Part shown: positions 10,294 through 20,430 of the stretch, one piece after another
How positions within the stretch are numbered: the first letter of the stretch is position 1
Layout of the letters: each line of letters starts with the position of its first letter
Source: Sporocytophaga sp.
GTDB lineage: Bacteria; Bacteroidota; Bacteroidia; Cytophagales; Cytophagaceae
Length of the DNA stretch: 64,000 nt
Reading direction: 5' to 3'
Assembly (NCBI GenBank): GCA_024707265.1
Contig: JANQAB010000003.1
Span: forward strand, 310,001-374,000
Notes under the pieces: model-generated
What the model saw: only the letters and a program-made list of their open reading frames with translations
Told to the model about the DNA's origin: nothing
Database searches by the model: none
Program-made: the position numbers and the translations under genes

Positions 10294-10301
10294 CAAATAT
10301 A
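10294..10301 (-). promoter_or_regulatory. Candidate Bacteroidota -7 element for usp
   Basis: On the minus strand TATATTTG matches the TAnnTTTG -7 consensus, about 33 bases before the usp start. No TTG is found at the expected spacing upstream, so this is only a partial match. Confidence 0.35.
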
Positions 10302-10438
10302 AACAATGTAATTGAAATAATATTAAAGAAATCTTATCCTCCTTACCCATAGGAAAATAAATTTCAACTAAATAGATAAACCTATCTTTTAAACTTAAGT
10401 TATCTTTTTATATATCTATCAGAATTGGTAATTTTTCT

Positions 10439-11662
10439 ATGGGAGCTACACTGAGGAGTTTGAGAGGATTGGATTGCCTAAGCTTTTTTTTAGCTAATGT
10501 GCGTGACGGTTTAGGACCATATCTTGCCATCTACCTTTTAACTGAAAAAAACTGGAATGCCGCAGATATAGGACTGATTATGGGCCTTCCCGGATTCATC
10601 AGAATATTGGTACAAACTCCCTCAGGAGCATGGATAGATAAAACTCATCATAAAAGAAAGCTCATCGTGTTCTCGTCTCTTGTGATAGGAATCGCCTGTC
10701 TGATTGACGTAATTTCACCAACCTTTCTAATTATATGCATATCTCAATGCATCATAGGACTGGCTACGTCAGTTTACACACCAACCGTAGCAGCAATAAC
10801 ACTGGGAATGGTGGGTTATGACCGATTGGCAAAACGAATAGGAAGAAATGAATCTTTTAATCACATAGGGAATGTACTTAATGCTGTTCTTGCAGGCACA
10901 ATAGGCTATTACATGTTCCTGGAAGGAATATTCTACCTTGTGACACTAATGGCCATAGCCAGCAGCATATCTGTATTGATGATTAAGAAAAGTGATATAG
11001 ATCACTCCCTCGCAAGAGGGGCTAAAGATGTAAGTAATATCCAGTACAAACCTATCGGATATACAGAAATTGTGAGAGAAAAAAATATTATCATACTTCT
11101 GGCCACAGTTACCCTTTTCGGATTCTGTAATGGTTCGATGATGACATTGGTTGGGCAGAAAATTGCTACCACAGAAAAAGAAACCGCTTATATATATATG
11201 TCCTGCTGTATTATAATCGCTCAGCTCGTAATGATTATAATGGCGAGACTTTCCGGTAAGCTTTCTGCAAACAGAAAAAGGAAAAGCATTTTTATGGTTT
11301 CATTTTTAATACTCCCCATAAGAGCATTACTGGTGACTCTAACAGGAGATCCCGTTTACCTGACAATAACTCAGCTATTTGATGGAATTGCAGGAGGAAT
11401 TTTTGGAGTAATGGTCATCATCCTCATTGCTGACCTGACGGAAGGAACAGGTCGATTTAATTTTATCCAGGGTGTAGTAACTGCCTGCATTGGTATAGGA
11501 ACAGGTCTCAGTGCTTATGTTACCGGTCAGATTTCAAATCTATTCGGTTACAATAATTGTTTCGTAGTTCTTTCAGTAGTCTCCCTCTTTACTCTTATAT
11601 TTGTGGTTTATTATATGCCGGAAACTAAAGACATCAGGAAACTGTCGGTTGGACTCAGGTAA
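10439..11662 (+). CDS. Major facilitator superfamily transporter
   Basis: A 407-residue protein with about 12 hydrophobic segments and the MFS loop motif between helices 2 and 3 (GAWIDKTHHKRK, corresponding to GxxxDrxgrrk). The second half has the matching loop (GKLSANRKRKS). It is divergent from the broken stress protein gene, and no enzyme gene is adjacent, so the substrate cannot be predicted. Drug or metabolite efflux is the generic expectation. The start at ATG 10439 gives a short polar N-terminus before helix 1. Confidence 0.85.
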   Translation: MGATLRSLRGLDCLSFFLANVRDGLGPYLAIYLLTEKNWNAADIGLIMGLPGFIRILVQTPSGAWIDKTHHKRKLIVFSSLVIGIACLIDVISPTFLIICISQCIIGLATSVYTPTVAAITLGMVGYDRLAKRIGRNESFNHIGNVLNAVLAGTIGYYMFLEGIFYLVTLMAIASSISVLMIKKSDIDHSLARGAKDVSNIQYKPIGYTEIVREKNIIILLATVTLFGFCNGSMMTLVGQKIATTEKETAYIYMSCCIIIAQLVMIIMARLSGKLSANRKRKSIFMVSFLILPIRALLVTLTGDPVYLTITQLFDGIAGGIFGVMVIILIADLTEGTGRFNFIQGVVTACIGIGTGLSAYVTGQISNLFGYNNCFVVLSVVSLFTLIFVVYYMPETKDIRKLSVGLR

Positions 11663-11696
11663 AAAAGTAATATCAATTAAAAATCGGATTAAGGAA

Positions 11697-14531
11697 TTAT
11701 TGAGTATTTTTCTTAAGGTATACCTTAAAAACAGATCCCTTCCCCTTTTCACTCTCGACTTCAATTTTACCACCTGCATTGGTCACAATCCTTTTGACAA
11801 TATAGAGTCCAATTCCTGAGCCTTCTTTACGCGAATGAAGTTTCTTAAACATGGAAAATGCCTTATCTATTTGTGATATGTCAAAACCTGTACCATTGTC
11901 TTCTACCCTTAACAGGATCATATCCTCGACACAACTGCTAGTAATTTTAATTTCTGGAGGTCTTTCCGGAGAAGCAAATTTTATTGCATTACAAATAAGA
12001 TTATACAGAATACTTTTAAGATTTCTTTCAGAAAATTTAATTGTTGAACATTCAGAAAAATCTGTGAGAATTGTTGTTTCAGTAGTATCCGTCAGGTCTC
12101 TTACAATCAAAAGAACTTCGTCCAGTATATCAGAAAATTTTATTTCAACCACTTCATCTTCGTTACTTTTCTGAGCTCGTGTAATCTCAGTCAGATCTGT
12201 AATTACTTTTTTAAATTTATTAACAGATATGTTCATTCGAAGAAGAATTTCATTCACATCTTTATCAGAACGACAAACCTCGCTCATCTCCTCAAGAAGA
12301 ATATATAGCAACCCTTCAATATTTGTAATAGGTACTTTAAGATCATGAGAAGCGGTATAGATAAAATTATCAAGATCATTGTTTATCCTTGTGAGCTCTT
12401 CATTTTTCTCTGCAAGCGTTTGTGAAAGCACTTTTCCTTCATGGATATCAACAGAAGTTCCAATCCATTTTACAATTTTCCCTTCATTATCCCTGAGGGG
12501 AGAAGCCTTTCCTAAGTTCCATCTATAGTCCTGGCCCGCTCCTTTCAACCGATACTGAGCATTGAATTCCTTACCTGTCTGCATACTCTCATTCCAAAGC
12601 TTTTCGACTTGAGGATAATCATCAGGATGGACCATAGATTTCCATTCCAAAGAATCAGCCCTCTTGCTTTTCGTATATTCATACCATCTTTTATTATGAT
12701 AATCTACAGTACCATCAGGATCAGCAGTCCAGAAAATCTCCGGGACATTCTCTGCAAGAAACCTGTATTTTTCTTCACTTATTTTTAAGCCTTCCATGGT
12801 TAGCACTTTTTGGGTTACATTGTTCTGCGTTCCCCAACCTCTCAAAAGCTTTCCCTGCTTAACAACTCCGCTTATGTTACTAAGGTAGTAATTAAGCTTT
12901 CCATTTTTATCTACTTCAGGTGTCTGAATATCTGAAAGTCTGTAACCGGATAAAATAAAATTTTTTATCATTTCAATTTTATCCGCTTCAGGAAGAATAA
13001 TAAATTTTGTGAGCCCTACCCCAATCAATTCTTCAGCTGAATCGAATCCATGCATCCAGGCCATCATATCATTGGCTTCAGCAATATAGGCATGCTTTAG
13101 AATAAGTTTGGCCTGTTTTTCTGCCGGCAGGAATGTGTCTACGTGACCTATATCTCGAAATTCATATCTATATATACCTTCCGAGCTATTACTTATAAAT
13201 GAGCGATAACGTTCTTCACTTCCGGAAAGCTCAGCTCCCTGTTTAACCACTTTTGTTTCAAGTTCCTGATTGGCCAGGCTCAGCTCTCTTTGAGTTGCCT
13301 GCAGCTGAACATACGCATGGTATAATTCTTCATTTTTTTGTCTGAGTTTTTCCTGATCCCGTTTATGAGTTGTTATATCCATGATGGTTCCGAAAACTTT
13401 TATGGCCTTACCATGATCATCCTTCTCAATCTTTGCTTTATTCAGTATAGTCTTTTGAGTCTTATCTGCGAGGTAAATTCTGAATTCCCCTTCATAGTTA
13501 TCGCTTTCCTGAAGAGCGATAGACATATTTATCTCGTACTTAATCAGATCTTCCTGGGAAAGTAGGGCCTTGAAATCTTCAATAGTAAATATTTTCTTTT
13601 CAGTTGGAAAACCAAAAATTCTATAGGCTTCTTCAGTATAGATAATTTCATTTTTATTCACATTCCAATCATAACTTCCCACACGAGCAATTTTCTGAGC
13701 CTCTACTAACTGAAGTTCCCTGTACTTTAAAGCCTCTTCTGCTTTTTTTCTTGAAGTAATATCCTGTAGAACTCCGACAACCTGTGTTACTAAGCCATCC
13801 TCATCTCTGGCAAAAGCAGTTTCTCTTGAATGAATCCACCTCCAGTTCCCTTTTGCATCTTTAATTCTGTATTCCATTTCCCTTATTTCAAAACTCCGTG
13901 CATTCACAAAATCCAGATAATGTTTTTGCAGGTGCACCAGATCTCTGGGATATATCAAGGTACTTAGAAAATTAATATCAGTCGGGTTTAACTTATTCTT
14001 GCTGTATCCAAGAGATTCAAAAAAGTTTCTACTAAAAAATTTATTCTGTCTGTTTTTGATATCGAAGATATAAATTACGTTAGGAGAAGCGCTGACAATT
14101 TTCCCGATAAACTTCTTCTGCTCCTGCAACTCTTGTTCAGCCTTTTTAAAGTTGGTAAAATCCATAGCATTAATAAGTATCTGACTCGTTTTACCATTAT
14201 CGATCTTAAAAGGGATTGATCTTGAATAAAACCAACGTATTTGACCGTCTTTATCTATCATTCTAAATTCAATATGACTGGCTTCGTCTTCTCTAAATGA
14301 AGAATACCTCTTCAACCTTGCCTTCATTTTTTCAAGGTCATCAGGATGTATAATGGATTTCAGCAGATCTTCAAAAGGTATTGAAGTCATCTTTTCCATA
14401 TTGCCAAAGATACTTGTGGTATTATTGGAATAAACAACAAACCCGGACTCCAGGTCATAGATGCTGATGTAGGTGGGTGAGTTATCAAGAATTCTTTTTA
14501 ACCTTTTGTTATCCTCCTCAATCAAATCCAC
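11697..14531 (-). CDS. Multi-PAS histidine kinase (catalytic part)
   Basis: A 944-residue kinase with five PAS/PAC domains at roughly residues 10-130, 140-265, 270-395, 440-575 and 590-710. A coiled coil lies between the third and fourth. HisKA carries FIYTASHDLKVPITNIEGLL. HATPase carries NLICNAIKFASPE, RVEDNGTGFD and GSGIGLYIVKR. The apparent start is GTG at 14531, overlapping the preceding membrane gene by 14 bases in another frame. Deleting one T from the T6 run at 14536-14541 would fuse both into one 1249-residue membrane kinase (junction RKARKK-IVDLIEEDN). I think this is the true gene. The kinase core is a paralogue of the one at 36.6-38.2 kb. Confidence 0.88.
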   Translation of the reverse strand: MDLIEEDNKRLKRILDNSPTYISIYDLESGFVVYSNNTTSIFGNMEKMTSIPFEDLLKSIIHPDDLEKMKARLKRYSSFREDEASHIEFRMIDKDGQIRWFYSRSIPFKIDNGKTSQILINAMDFTNFKKAEQELQEQKKFIGKIVSASPNVIYIFDIKNRQNKFFSRNFFESLGYSKNKLNPTDINFLSTLIYPRDLVHLQKHYLDFVNARSFEIREMEYRIKDAKGNWRWIHSRETAFARDEDGLVTQVVGVLQDITSRKKAEEALKYRELQLVEAQKIARVGSYDWNVNKNEIIYTEEAYRIFGFPTEKKIFTIEDFKALLSQEDLIKYEINMSIALQESDNYEGEFRIYLADKTQKTILNKAKIEKDDHGKAIKVFGTIMDITTHKRDQEKLRQKNEELYHAYVQLQATQRELSLANQELETKVVKQGAELSGSEERYRSFISNSSEGIYRYEFRDIGHVDTFLPAEKQAKLILKHAYIAEANDMMAWMHGFDSAEELIGVGLTKFIILPEADKIEMIKNFILSGYRLSDIQTPEVDKNGKLNYYLSNISGVVKQGKLLRGWGTQNNVTQKVLTMEGLKISEEKYRFLAENVPEIFWTADPDGTVDYHNKRWYEYTKSKRADSLEWKSMVHPDDYPQVEKLWNESMQTGKEFNAQYRLKGAGQDYRWNLGKASPLRDNEGKIVKWIGTSVDIHEGKVLSQTLAEKNEELTRINNDLDNFIYTASHDLKVPITNIEGLLYILLEEMSEVCRSDKDVNEILLRMNISVNKFKKVITDLTEITRAQKSNEDEVVEIKFSDILDEVLLIVRDLTDTTETTILTDFSECSTIKFSERNLKSILYNLICNAIKFASPERPPEIKITSSCVEDMILLRVEDNGTGFDISQIDKAFSMFKKLHSRKEGSGIGLYIVKRIVTNAGGKIEVESEKGKGSVFKVYLKKNTQ

Positions 14532-15432
14532 TATCTTTTTTCCTGGCTTTTCTAAGTCTGTATTGTACGGAAGATTTTCGGGCTATAAGTACCATAGATA
14601 TCACATAGGTGAGTACTGCCAGCATTGCTGTACCTAATTCCTTTTCAAACAGCTCCAACCTTTCCCCCTCAATTTTTAACCAACCAAAAATCAATGGCAA
14701 TACGAATGCTAGAAACCTAAGGAGTACCACTTCTGCAGGATTCTCTCCTACCAGAATAACCATTGACCCCTTCATAGGCCTTATAAATAGTACAGAAATT
14801 GAAAAAAGCAGAAAACATAGTCCTGAATAAAAAGACATCGGCACCTTGTGAAATACCCCATATAGATTCCTTACACCATAGACATATCCGTAAAGTGAGA
14901 GCAAAGCTATGAGGACAATAAAATAATTAATATACTGAAAATACTTTGCATTACGGGCATTATAGTCTATCCGCCATATGGTGATACCAAGCAGCATGAA
15001 GCTCAAGGCAGTGTTGGGAGCCATTTCATTCCAGGAGGTATTGTAGATTTCTTTATAAAAATCCAACTGTTCTCTAAATAAAAGACCATCTAATCTCAGG
15101 TCAAAGTCCAGGAAGAGAGAAAGTATTTTTAAAAAACCAATAAAAGAAACAATCAGTACTAAAGTCTTGGATATCCTTCTATTTTTCCGAGGAGCATTAG
15201 CGTCCCAAACAAGCCAAATCGCAATACCTACCAAGATAAAACAAATAGAAGAAAGCGGGTTCATCACAATAAATTTACCCGGGGTGATACTTAATAAAAA
15301 TTGATAATCTATCAAACGGCCAATTAGTATCAAAACAGGTATAGCTGTCCCCAGCAGACAAAATGCTTTGCCCAGTCTTAATAGTACAATTGCTGTAAGA
15401 TCTGTAACGGGGATGGATTTTTTCTCAGCCAT
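14518..15432 (-). CDS. Membrane sensory domain, probably the N-terminus of the PAS kinase
   Basis: About 304 residues, with roughly eight hydrophobic helices and the conserved-looking loop NTALSFMLLGI. It ends in a basic helix (RLRKARKKDSGFD) that normally leads into a PAS domain. The ATG at 15432 is preferred over one five codons upstream, though either is possible. As drawn it stops 14 bases into the kinase frame. Its role would be membrane anchoring and signal sensing for the downstream PAS kinase. A separate small membrane protein is the alternative. See the T6 run at 14536-14541. Confidence 0.7.
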   Translation of the reverse strand: MAEKKSIPVTDLTAIVLLRLGKAFCLLGTAIPVLILIGRLIDYQFLLSITPGKFIVMNPLSSICFILVGIAIWLVWDANAPRKNRRISKTLVLIVSFIGFLKILSLFLDFDLRLDGLLFREQLDFYKEIYNTSWNEMAPNTALSFMLLGITIWRIDYNARNAKYFQYINYFIVLIALLSLYGYVYGVRNLYGVFHKVPMSFYSGLCFLLFSISVLFIRPMKGSMVILVGENPAEVVLLRFLAFVLPLIFGWLKIEGERLELFEKELGTAMLAVLTYVISMVLIARKSSVQYRLRKARKKDSGFD

Positions 15433-15680
15433 GACCTTCCTTTCCAACTACTAAACCCTTATTTTTTTCAATAGTTTGTGAGGGAAAAAAGATTTATCAT
15501 AAAATTATCCATGAATCAGCCCGATAAACCCATAATTCTTCATTGATATGTTTTACTCATCAGACCAAGATTCATTCTTATAATATTTTCCTCTTCACCC
15601 TGTGGCACAAATACCTCATATCCAACAACAAATATTTTTTTTAATGATAGAATAATTTACTTTTGAGAGTTAAAACCTCT

Positions 15681-16073
15681 ATGAGAATGAAGACTAGTTT
15701 TGTAAATGAAAATGTAGAGATTCATATCCATAACGATATTATTTTTATAAATCACCTTACAGAGAACCTGTCACTGGATATTGCTAAAGAAATTGTAACG
15801 CAAAGGCTGAAACTCTGCTATGAAAAAAATTTCCCTCTGGTTTCGGATTTACGAAAACTTAAAAGCATAGATAAGGCCAGCAGAGAATACCTTTCCCGTC
15901 CTGAATGTATTGAAAAGTTATGGGCAGGCGCTTTTATAGTTGAAAGCCTTTTTCAGGAAATTACAGGAACATTATTTTTAAATCTGCATAAGCCGCCTAT
16001 ACCAGCAAAACTTTTCAGAAAGGAAAAAGAAGCTATAGAATGGATTAAAAGTTTGTCATGCAGTTCCTGTTAG
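15681..16073 (+). CDS. STAS-like / SpoIIAA-type small protein
   Basis: About 130 residues, starting at ATG 15681 (a TTG at 15663 is in frame but less likely). The order of elements resembles STAS/SEC14-like single-domain proteins common in Bacteroidota: IIFINHLTENLS, then DIAKEIVTQR, a strand LVSDLRKL, then a helix (SREYLSR) and a final amphipathic helix (KEAIEWIKSL). The assignment is by pattern only. It is cytoplasmic, with no signal peptide. It overlaps the end of the convergent small gene by 4 bases. Confidence 0.6.
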   Translation: MRMKTSFVNENVEIHIHNDIIFINHLTENLSLDIAKEIVTQRLKLCYEKNFPLVSDLRKLKSIDKASREYLSRPECIEKLWAGAFIVESLFQEITGTLFLNLHKPPIPAKLFRKEKEAIEWIKSLSCSSC

Positions 16074-16279
16074 CTATCAAACTTTTTAATTTCGCTTTCC
16101 AAGTATTCAACCCTGGCTTTTAAAAAGTCGATGCGGGAGGCCAATAATAGGGTAAGATCTGCAAATGACTCAACATGCTCATATTCCCCAATCTCTACAA
16201 AATACTTGTCATCCACTCTTATGATTTCAATTGAGTGGCCAACATTAGGGTCATTGATTTTTTTCAGTGTAAAAGTCAT
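16070..16279 (-). CDS. Small protein downstream of XRE regulator
   Basis: A 69-residue protein. The first half is beta-rich (DPNVGHSIEIIRVDDKYFVE). The second half is a helix with coiled-coil spacing (ASRIDFLKARVEYLESEIKK). It sits 14 bases after the XRE regulator on the same strand and is probably co-transcribed. I recognise no family. Confidence 0.6.
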   Translation of the reverse strand: MTFTLKKINDPNVGHSIEIIRVDDKYFVEIGEYEHVESFADLTLLLASRIDFLKARVEYLESEIKKFDS

Positions 16280-16293
16280 AGCGATTGGCTCAA

Positions 16294-16737
16294 TCAGGCG
16301 CTTTTAACATTTGAAGATTTGTTCTCCGCCTGAGATCTATAAAACTCAACCATCTTTTTCAAATCATCATTTGTACTTGCAGCCATATCAAGAGACCGTT
16401 TATAAGCATTAAGCGTCATTTCCTGATAACTGATGAGTACTTTCAGATTTTCGAGCTCCTTTATCAGTAATTCTGATTCACCTGAAGTTGCATCATTATA
16501 TTTTAAAGTGGTCTCTTTTAACATATGACCATCTCCAAACAACAACCAGTAAATATTTAAGTCAGGAAGGGCATTTACTACGCTTATAAATTTATCTACA
16601 CCGTATTTTTTCCCTTTTACTATATTATAAATCTGAGTTCCTGAAGTATCGCTCATCCTACCTAACTCATTAACCTTCATCTTTTTATAATCAAGAAACT
16701 CTTTAAGCCTTTTGCCTATTTCAACCAGATTATTCAT
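16294..16737 (-). CDS. XRE-family helix-turn-helix regulator
   Basis: A 147-residue DNA-binding protein. An N-terminal HTH_3-like domain at about residues 8-70 reads GKRLKEFLDYKKMKVNELGR, followed by DTSGTQIYNIVKGK and PDLNIYWLLFGDG, the last typical of phage-type repressors in Bacteroidota. The C-terminal half is a predicted coiled coil that may dimerise the protein. A good promoter candidate lies about 30 bases upstream. No phage genes are adjacent, so it is probably a chromosomal regulator of itself and the small partner gene. Confidence 0.8.
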   Translation of the reverse strand: MNNLVEIGKRLKEFLDYKKMKVNELGRMSDTSGTQIYNIVKGKKYGVDKFISVVNALPDLNIYWLLFGDGHMLKETTLKYNDATSGESELLIKELENLKVLISYQEMTLNAYKRSLDMAASTNDDLKKMVEFYRSQAENKSSNVKSA

Positions 16738-16769
16738 GTTAGCTCAATTTGATACAAGATAACTTTAAA

Positions 16770-16798
16770 CAATTATAAAATAATTAATTCTACATCAA
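16770..16798 (-). promoter_or_regulatory. Candidate promoter for XRE regulator
   Basis: On the minus strand TTG (16796-16798), 18 bases, then TATAATTG (16770-16777), one mismatch from TAnnTTTG. It lies about 32 bases before the XRE start. Confidence 0.45.
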
Positions 16799-16970
16799 AA
16801 TATTCTAAAGTCTTTTTCGAATATAAATTCTGAATTGAAGTGGCAGATATTAATAAAAATTATGTTTAAAAAATTCCATTGCACAAAATTTAAAATATAA
16901 TTTAAAAATCTTTTCCCATTTAATCTGGGAATAACCCTTCTACGAATGCGTCCTACGTTAGGTTAGAATA

Positions 16971-17774
16971 TCATCCATTGTCTTCAAATCCGGGATAAAG
17001 GGCCATACCTCCATCAACAAATATTGTAGTACCATGAATATAATCACTATCATCTGAAGCCAGCCAGGCTGCCACTTTAGCAATATCTTCTGCAGTCCCC
17101 AATCTATTGTAAGGAATGAGTTCCAGAACCTTTTGTTCGGCTTCAGGTGTCTCCCAAGTCGCCTGATTAATTCTTGTTTTAATTGCTCCAGGTGCTATAG
17201 CATTCACCCTTATTTTATCTCTGCCTACTTCCTGAGCCATTGATTTCATAAACATGCTCACTCCTCCTTTCGAGCTTGAATAGTTAACATGGCCACTCCA
17301 TGGTATGATTTCATGAACAGAACTCATACAGATTATCTTTCCGAGTGCACAGGAAGTTTGTGTAAAGCCTCGTTTTTTATATTCTTTAATAGCTTCACGA
17401 GAACAGAGAAATTGCCCGGTCAGGTTTATATCCAGCACTACCTTCCATTCTTCCAAAGTCATCTCTGTTATACTGGCATCTTTCTGAATGCCAGCATTAT
17501 TAACAAGTATATCAACAGTCCCGAAGGTAGCAATAGTCTTTTTAAACATATCCTTCACATCACCTTCTCTGCTTACGTCTGCTTTAATTGCAAATGCTTC
17601 CCCTCCATCCTTTTCGATACTTTCAACTATTTCATAAGCAGCCTTTTCACTATGAGAATAATTCACTACTACCTTAGCTCCTTCCTTTGCAAATTCTATT
17701 GCAATAGCCATACCTATGCCGGAACTGGCACCTGTTACGATAGCAGATTGCCCTTTAAGTCTTTGATTTTTCAT
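16971..17774 (-). CDS. SDR-family oxidoreductase (glucose 1-dehydrogenase-like)
   Basis: A 267-residue classical short-chain dehydrogenase. The NAD(P)-binding motif is TGASSGIG. NNAG follows at about residue 90, the active-site pair sits in MSSVHE and YSSSKGG, and the C-terminus ends IFVDGGMALYPGF. The overall length and PYNRLGTAEDIAKVAAWLAS resemble glucose 1-dehydrogenase-type SDRs, but the substrate is not determined. ATG 17774 is preferred to the in-frame TTG at 17786. Confidence 0.88.
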   Translation of the reverse strand: MKNQRLKGQSAIVTGASSGIGMAIAIEFAKEGAKVVVNYSHSEKAAYEIVESIEKDGGEAFAIKADVSREGDVKDMFKKTIATFGTVDILVNNAGIQKDASITEMTLEEWKVVLDINLTGQFLCSREAIKEYKKRGFTQTSCALGKIICMSSVHEIIPWSGHVNYSSSKGGVSMFMKSMAQEVGRDKIRVNAIAPGAIKTRINQATWETPEAEQKVLELIPYNRLGTAEDIAKVAAWLASDDSDYIHGTTIFVDGGMALYPGFEDNG

Positions 17775-17870
17775 GTAAAATATCAAACTCCCTAAAAGTA
17801 TATTAGTTTAGGCAGCTAACCGTTTAGTATATTGTATTTACTCCAATCCTTACTAAATTACATATTGAAA

Positions 17871-17878
17871 CAAAGGTA
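17871..17878 (-). promoter_or_regulatory. Candidate -7 element for the SDR gene
   Basis: Minus-strand TACCTTTG fits TAnnTTTG exactly, about 97 bases before the SDR start. The -33 TTG is absent at the ideal spacing, so confidence is modest. Confidence 0.3.
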
Positions 17879-17880
17879 TA

Positions 17881-18986
17881 ATGAGCAAAAAGCGTTTTCA
17901 TTTTGATAGTGTCAGGTTTATAATTTTTTTAAAAGTTTTCTTAAGCCATTTACCATTAGTCATATTCCCTGCATTTCATTTTCTTCAAAAAACCGGGGCC
18001 GAAAGGTTTTTTTTCATCCTGAGTGGCTTTCTGATAACCTTTATAGTTCTAAATGAGAAAGTTAAAAATCAGTCATTCAATTTCATAAAATTCATCACAA
18101 AACGAACACTAAGGATAGTACCTTTATACTACTTGATTGTCACCTTTGCCTTTCTCACTCCTGTAATTCTTAATTTGTTACAATTGCCATCATCTGACAA
18201 AGGGTATGATCCGAAGCTTATCTGGTCTATGACTTTTATGGAAAACTATAAGATGATGCTGGAAAGGGATTCCGCTAATGTTTCCCCCTAAGTGTTGTAT
18301 GGAGTCTTTGCGTTGAAATCCACTTCTACATAGTATGGGGGCTGGCTTTGCTTTTCCTTAAGCCCAAAAAATTTCTATACCTTGTTGCTTTTGCCATAGT
18401 GATAGCTACACCTTTCAGAATCTTTTATCATAGTCATGGATTGGTATCTGCGGACCTGGCAAGTAATCTCGACTACTTTGCCTTTGGTGCAATACCTGCT
18501 TATCTGTATGTAATGCAAAGTGAATATTTTGAAAAATGGATCAGCTACAGTCCCTATGCTTTGAAAATTTTCACCTATGCAATAGCTGCCTTATTGGTTA
18601 TTATCGTTCCTCAATATGATTTTCCATATAAGTATATTATCGAACCATTGTGCTTCGGAATTATTTTTATGTTTGTCATTTCGTTTCTGACAGGTATAAA
18701 AACTATAGAGTCCAAAAGCAACAGACTCTTTTCTTATCTGGGTACATTCACTTACGGAATGTATATTTATCATACCATCGTAATTAATCTGATGCTAAAA
18801 ATTTTTAGTATGTCAGGTTTAGCTGAGGACAATACGTTTAATTTATTCCTTCTGTCCAGTTCCAGTCTTCTGCTTACTATCGGTATCAGCATTGCTTCTT
18901 ATCATCTATTTGAAAAGCATTTTTTACAATTGGGAGAAAAATCAGAGAATAGCAAGGTATTGGCTTCCATAAGAGGTAATTCCTGA
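17881..18986 (+). CDS. Acyltransferase 3 family membrane protein, interrupted by a frameshift
   Basis: Two frames together encode an acyltransferase-3 (OafA/YrhL type) protein with about ten membrane helices. The first part holds HFDSVRFIIF, RFFFILSGFLITF and KRTLRIVPLYY. The second begins with WSLCVEIHFYIVWGLALL, a conserved block of the family, and ends in further helices (GTFTYGMYIYHT). The break is at the C5 run 18284-18288. One added C gives SPLSVVWSLCVEI and a continuous 368-residue protein. The usual role is O-acylation of cell-surface glycans or lipids. As written, translation stops at TAA 18289. Confidence 0.85.
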
Positions 18987-20390
18987 TTATAGAAACTTCA
19001 TTATAAACCTGATTAAGAACTTTACTTTCTTATTGTAGGGAGGATAAATCAGCTTTACTGCCGTAAATCCCACTCTCTGTTTCAAAATGGCTCTTTCATT
19101 AGAGAAAGCTTTAAAGCCGCTATATCCGTGAGCTTTTCCTATACCGCTTCCATTAACCCCTCCGAAAGGAAGATATGGATGTATAAATTGTAATGTAGTA
19201 TCATTAACACAGACAGCACCTGAAGAAAGGCTTTGTGTTATATAATTCACTGAATCCTGCTCTTTTGAAAAAATATAAAGCGCCAATGGTTTGTGGTTAG
19301 CCCTGATGAAATTTATTACTTCAGAAACTCTTCTATACTCAACTATTGGAAGGACTGGTCCGAATATTTCATTTTTAAGAATCTCGGCTTCCCATGGTAC
19401 ATGTGATAGGATTGCCGGAGGTACGAAATTTTCATGTGGAGGAATTTTATCCAGAAGGTTTGATGCGCCCGAAGCTATCGTATTATCAATAATCCTGCAT
19501 ACTCTCTCTACATGCTTTTGATTAATGATAGAAGCCAGATCTTTCATTTTTCCATTTTTAAAATCAGGATAAAACTTATGAAAATATTCTAATAATATTT
19601 TCTCAAACTTATTTTTAACCTTATGATCTATAAAAACGGTATTTACCGAAAGACATGACTGTCCTGCATTTATAAATTTTCCGAATAAAATCTTCTTAGC
19701 AGCATCCTTAAGATCAGCGCTTTCATCAATGATAACAGGATTGCAACCTCCCAGCTCTAATGTTACAGAGCTCAGATTTTCTGCTGCAGCCCTCATCACT
19801 TTTTTTCCTACATCTGTACTTCCTGTAAAAAAGATATGGTTGAAAGGCAGCTTTAGTAATGCTTCCGCTACTTCTGCTTCACCCGAAACCACTTTTATTT
19901 CTTTTTCAGAAAATAAACTTTCGATCATTTTTATAATGACCTTTGTAGTTGCCTGTGAATACTCTGAGGGTTTAAGAATCACACAATTCCCTGCAGCTAT
20001 AGCAGAGACCAGCGGTCCGATTGATAAGTTAAATGGAAAATTCCAGGGGGAAATAATAAGGACTACACCCATTGGTTCGAAGACCACTGAAGGTTTTACC
20101 CCATACATGGCAGCAATATTTTCAACCCTTTTTTCTTTCACCCATTCATCAATCTTTTCCAGTGTATGATCTATTTCCCAAAGCACTGGCTTAATATCTC
20201 CGAAATCAGCTTCAGGCTCAGGCTTACGCAAATCCTGATATAAAGCTTCCCTGATCTCTTTTTGATTATTTAAAATCCACTTCCGGATGTTTTTTAATTT
20301 TTGTTTTCTGAATCTGATCTCCTGATATCTAAGATGTTCATTAAAAAAAATTTGTTGCTGATTAAAAATATGCTTTAGTGAGGAATCCAT
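18987..20390 (-). CDS. Aldehyde dehydrogenase family protein
   Basis: A 467-residue NAD(P)-dependent aldehyde dehydrogenase. Visible are the cofactor loop FFTGSTDVGKKVM, the catalytic Glu region TLELGGCNPVI, the nucleophile region FINAGQSCLSVN (Cys) and the C-terminal LPFGGVNGSGIGKAHG. The hydrophobic/basic tail (KKVKFLIRFIMKF) resembles fatty-aldehyde dehydrogenases that bind membranes. A fatty aldehyde substrate is therefore plausible, but it is inference. It converges with the acyltransferase with no gap. ATG 20390 is chosen over TTG 20408. Confidence 0.9.
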   Translation of the reverse strand: MDSSLKHIFNQQQIFFNEHLRYQEIRFRKQKLKNIRKWILNNQKEIREALYQDLRKPEPEADFGDIKPVLWEIDHTLEKIDEWVKEKRVENIAAMYGVKPSVVFEPMGVVLIISPWNFPFNLSIGPLVSAIAAGNCVILKPSEYSQATTKVIIKMIESLFSEKEIKVVSGEAEVAEALLKLPFNHIFFTGSTDVGKKVMRAAAENLSSVTLELGGCNPVIIDESADLKDAAKKILFGKFINAGQSCLSVNTVFIDHKVKNKFEKILLEYFHKFYPDFKNGKMKDLASIINQKHVERVCRIIDNTIASGASNLLDKIPPHENFVPPAILSHVPWEAEILKNEIFGPVLPIVEYRRVSEVINFIRANHKPLALYIFSKEQDSVNYITQSLSSGAVCVNDTTLQFIHPYLPFGGVNGSGIGKAHGYSGFKAFSNERAILKQRVGFTAVKLIYPPYNKKVKFLIRFIMKFL

Positions 20391-20430
20391 ATAACTCTGA
20401 TTTATCAATATTACCCGCTATTTAAAAATA

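Noticed and set aside
16070..16737. Prophage or toxin-antitoxin pair
   Set aside because: The XRE regulator and small protein lack any adjacent phage, integrase or toxin-like gene, and the small protein has no toxin motif.
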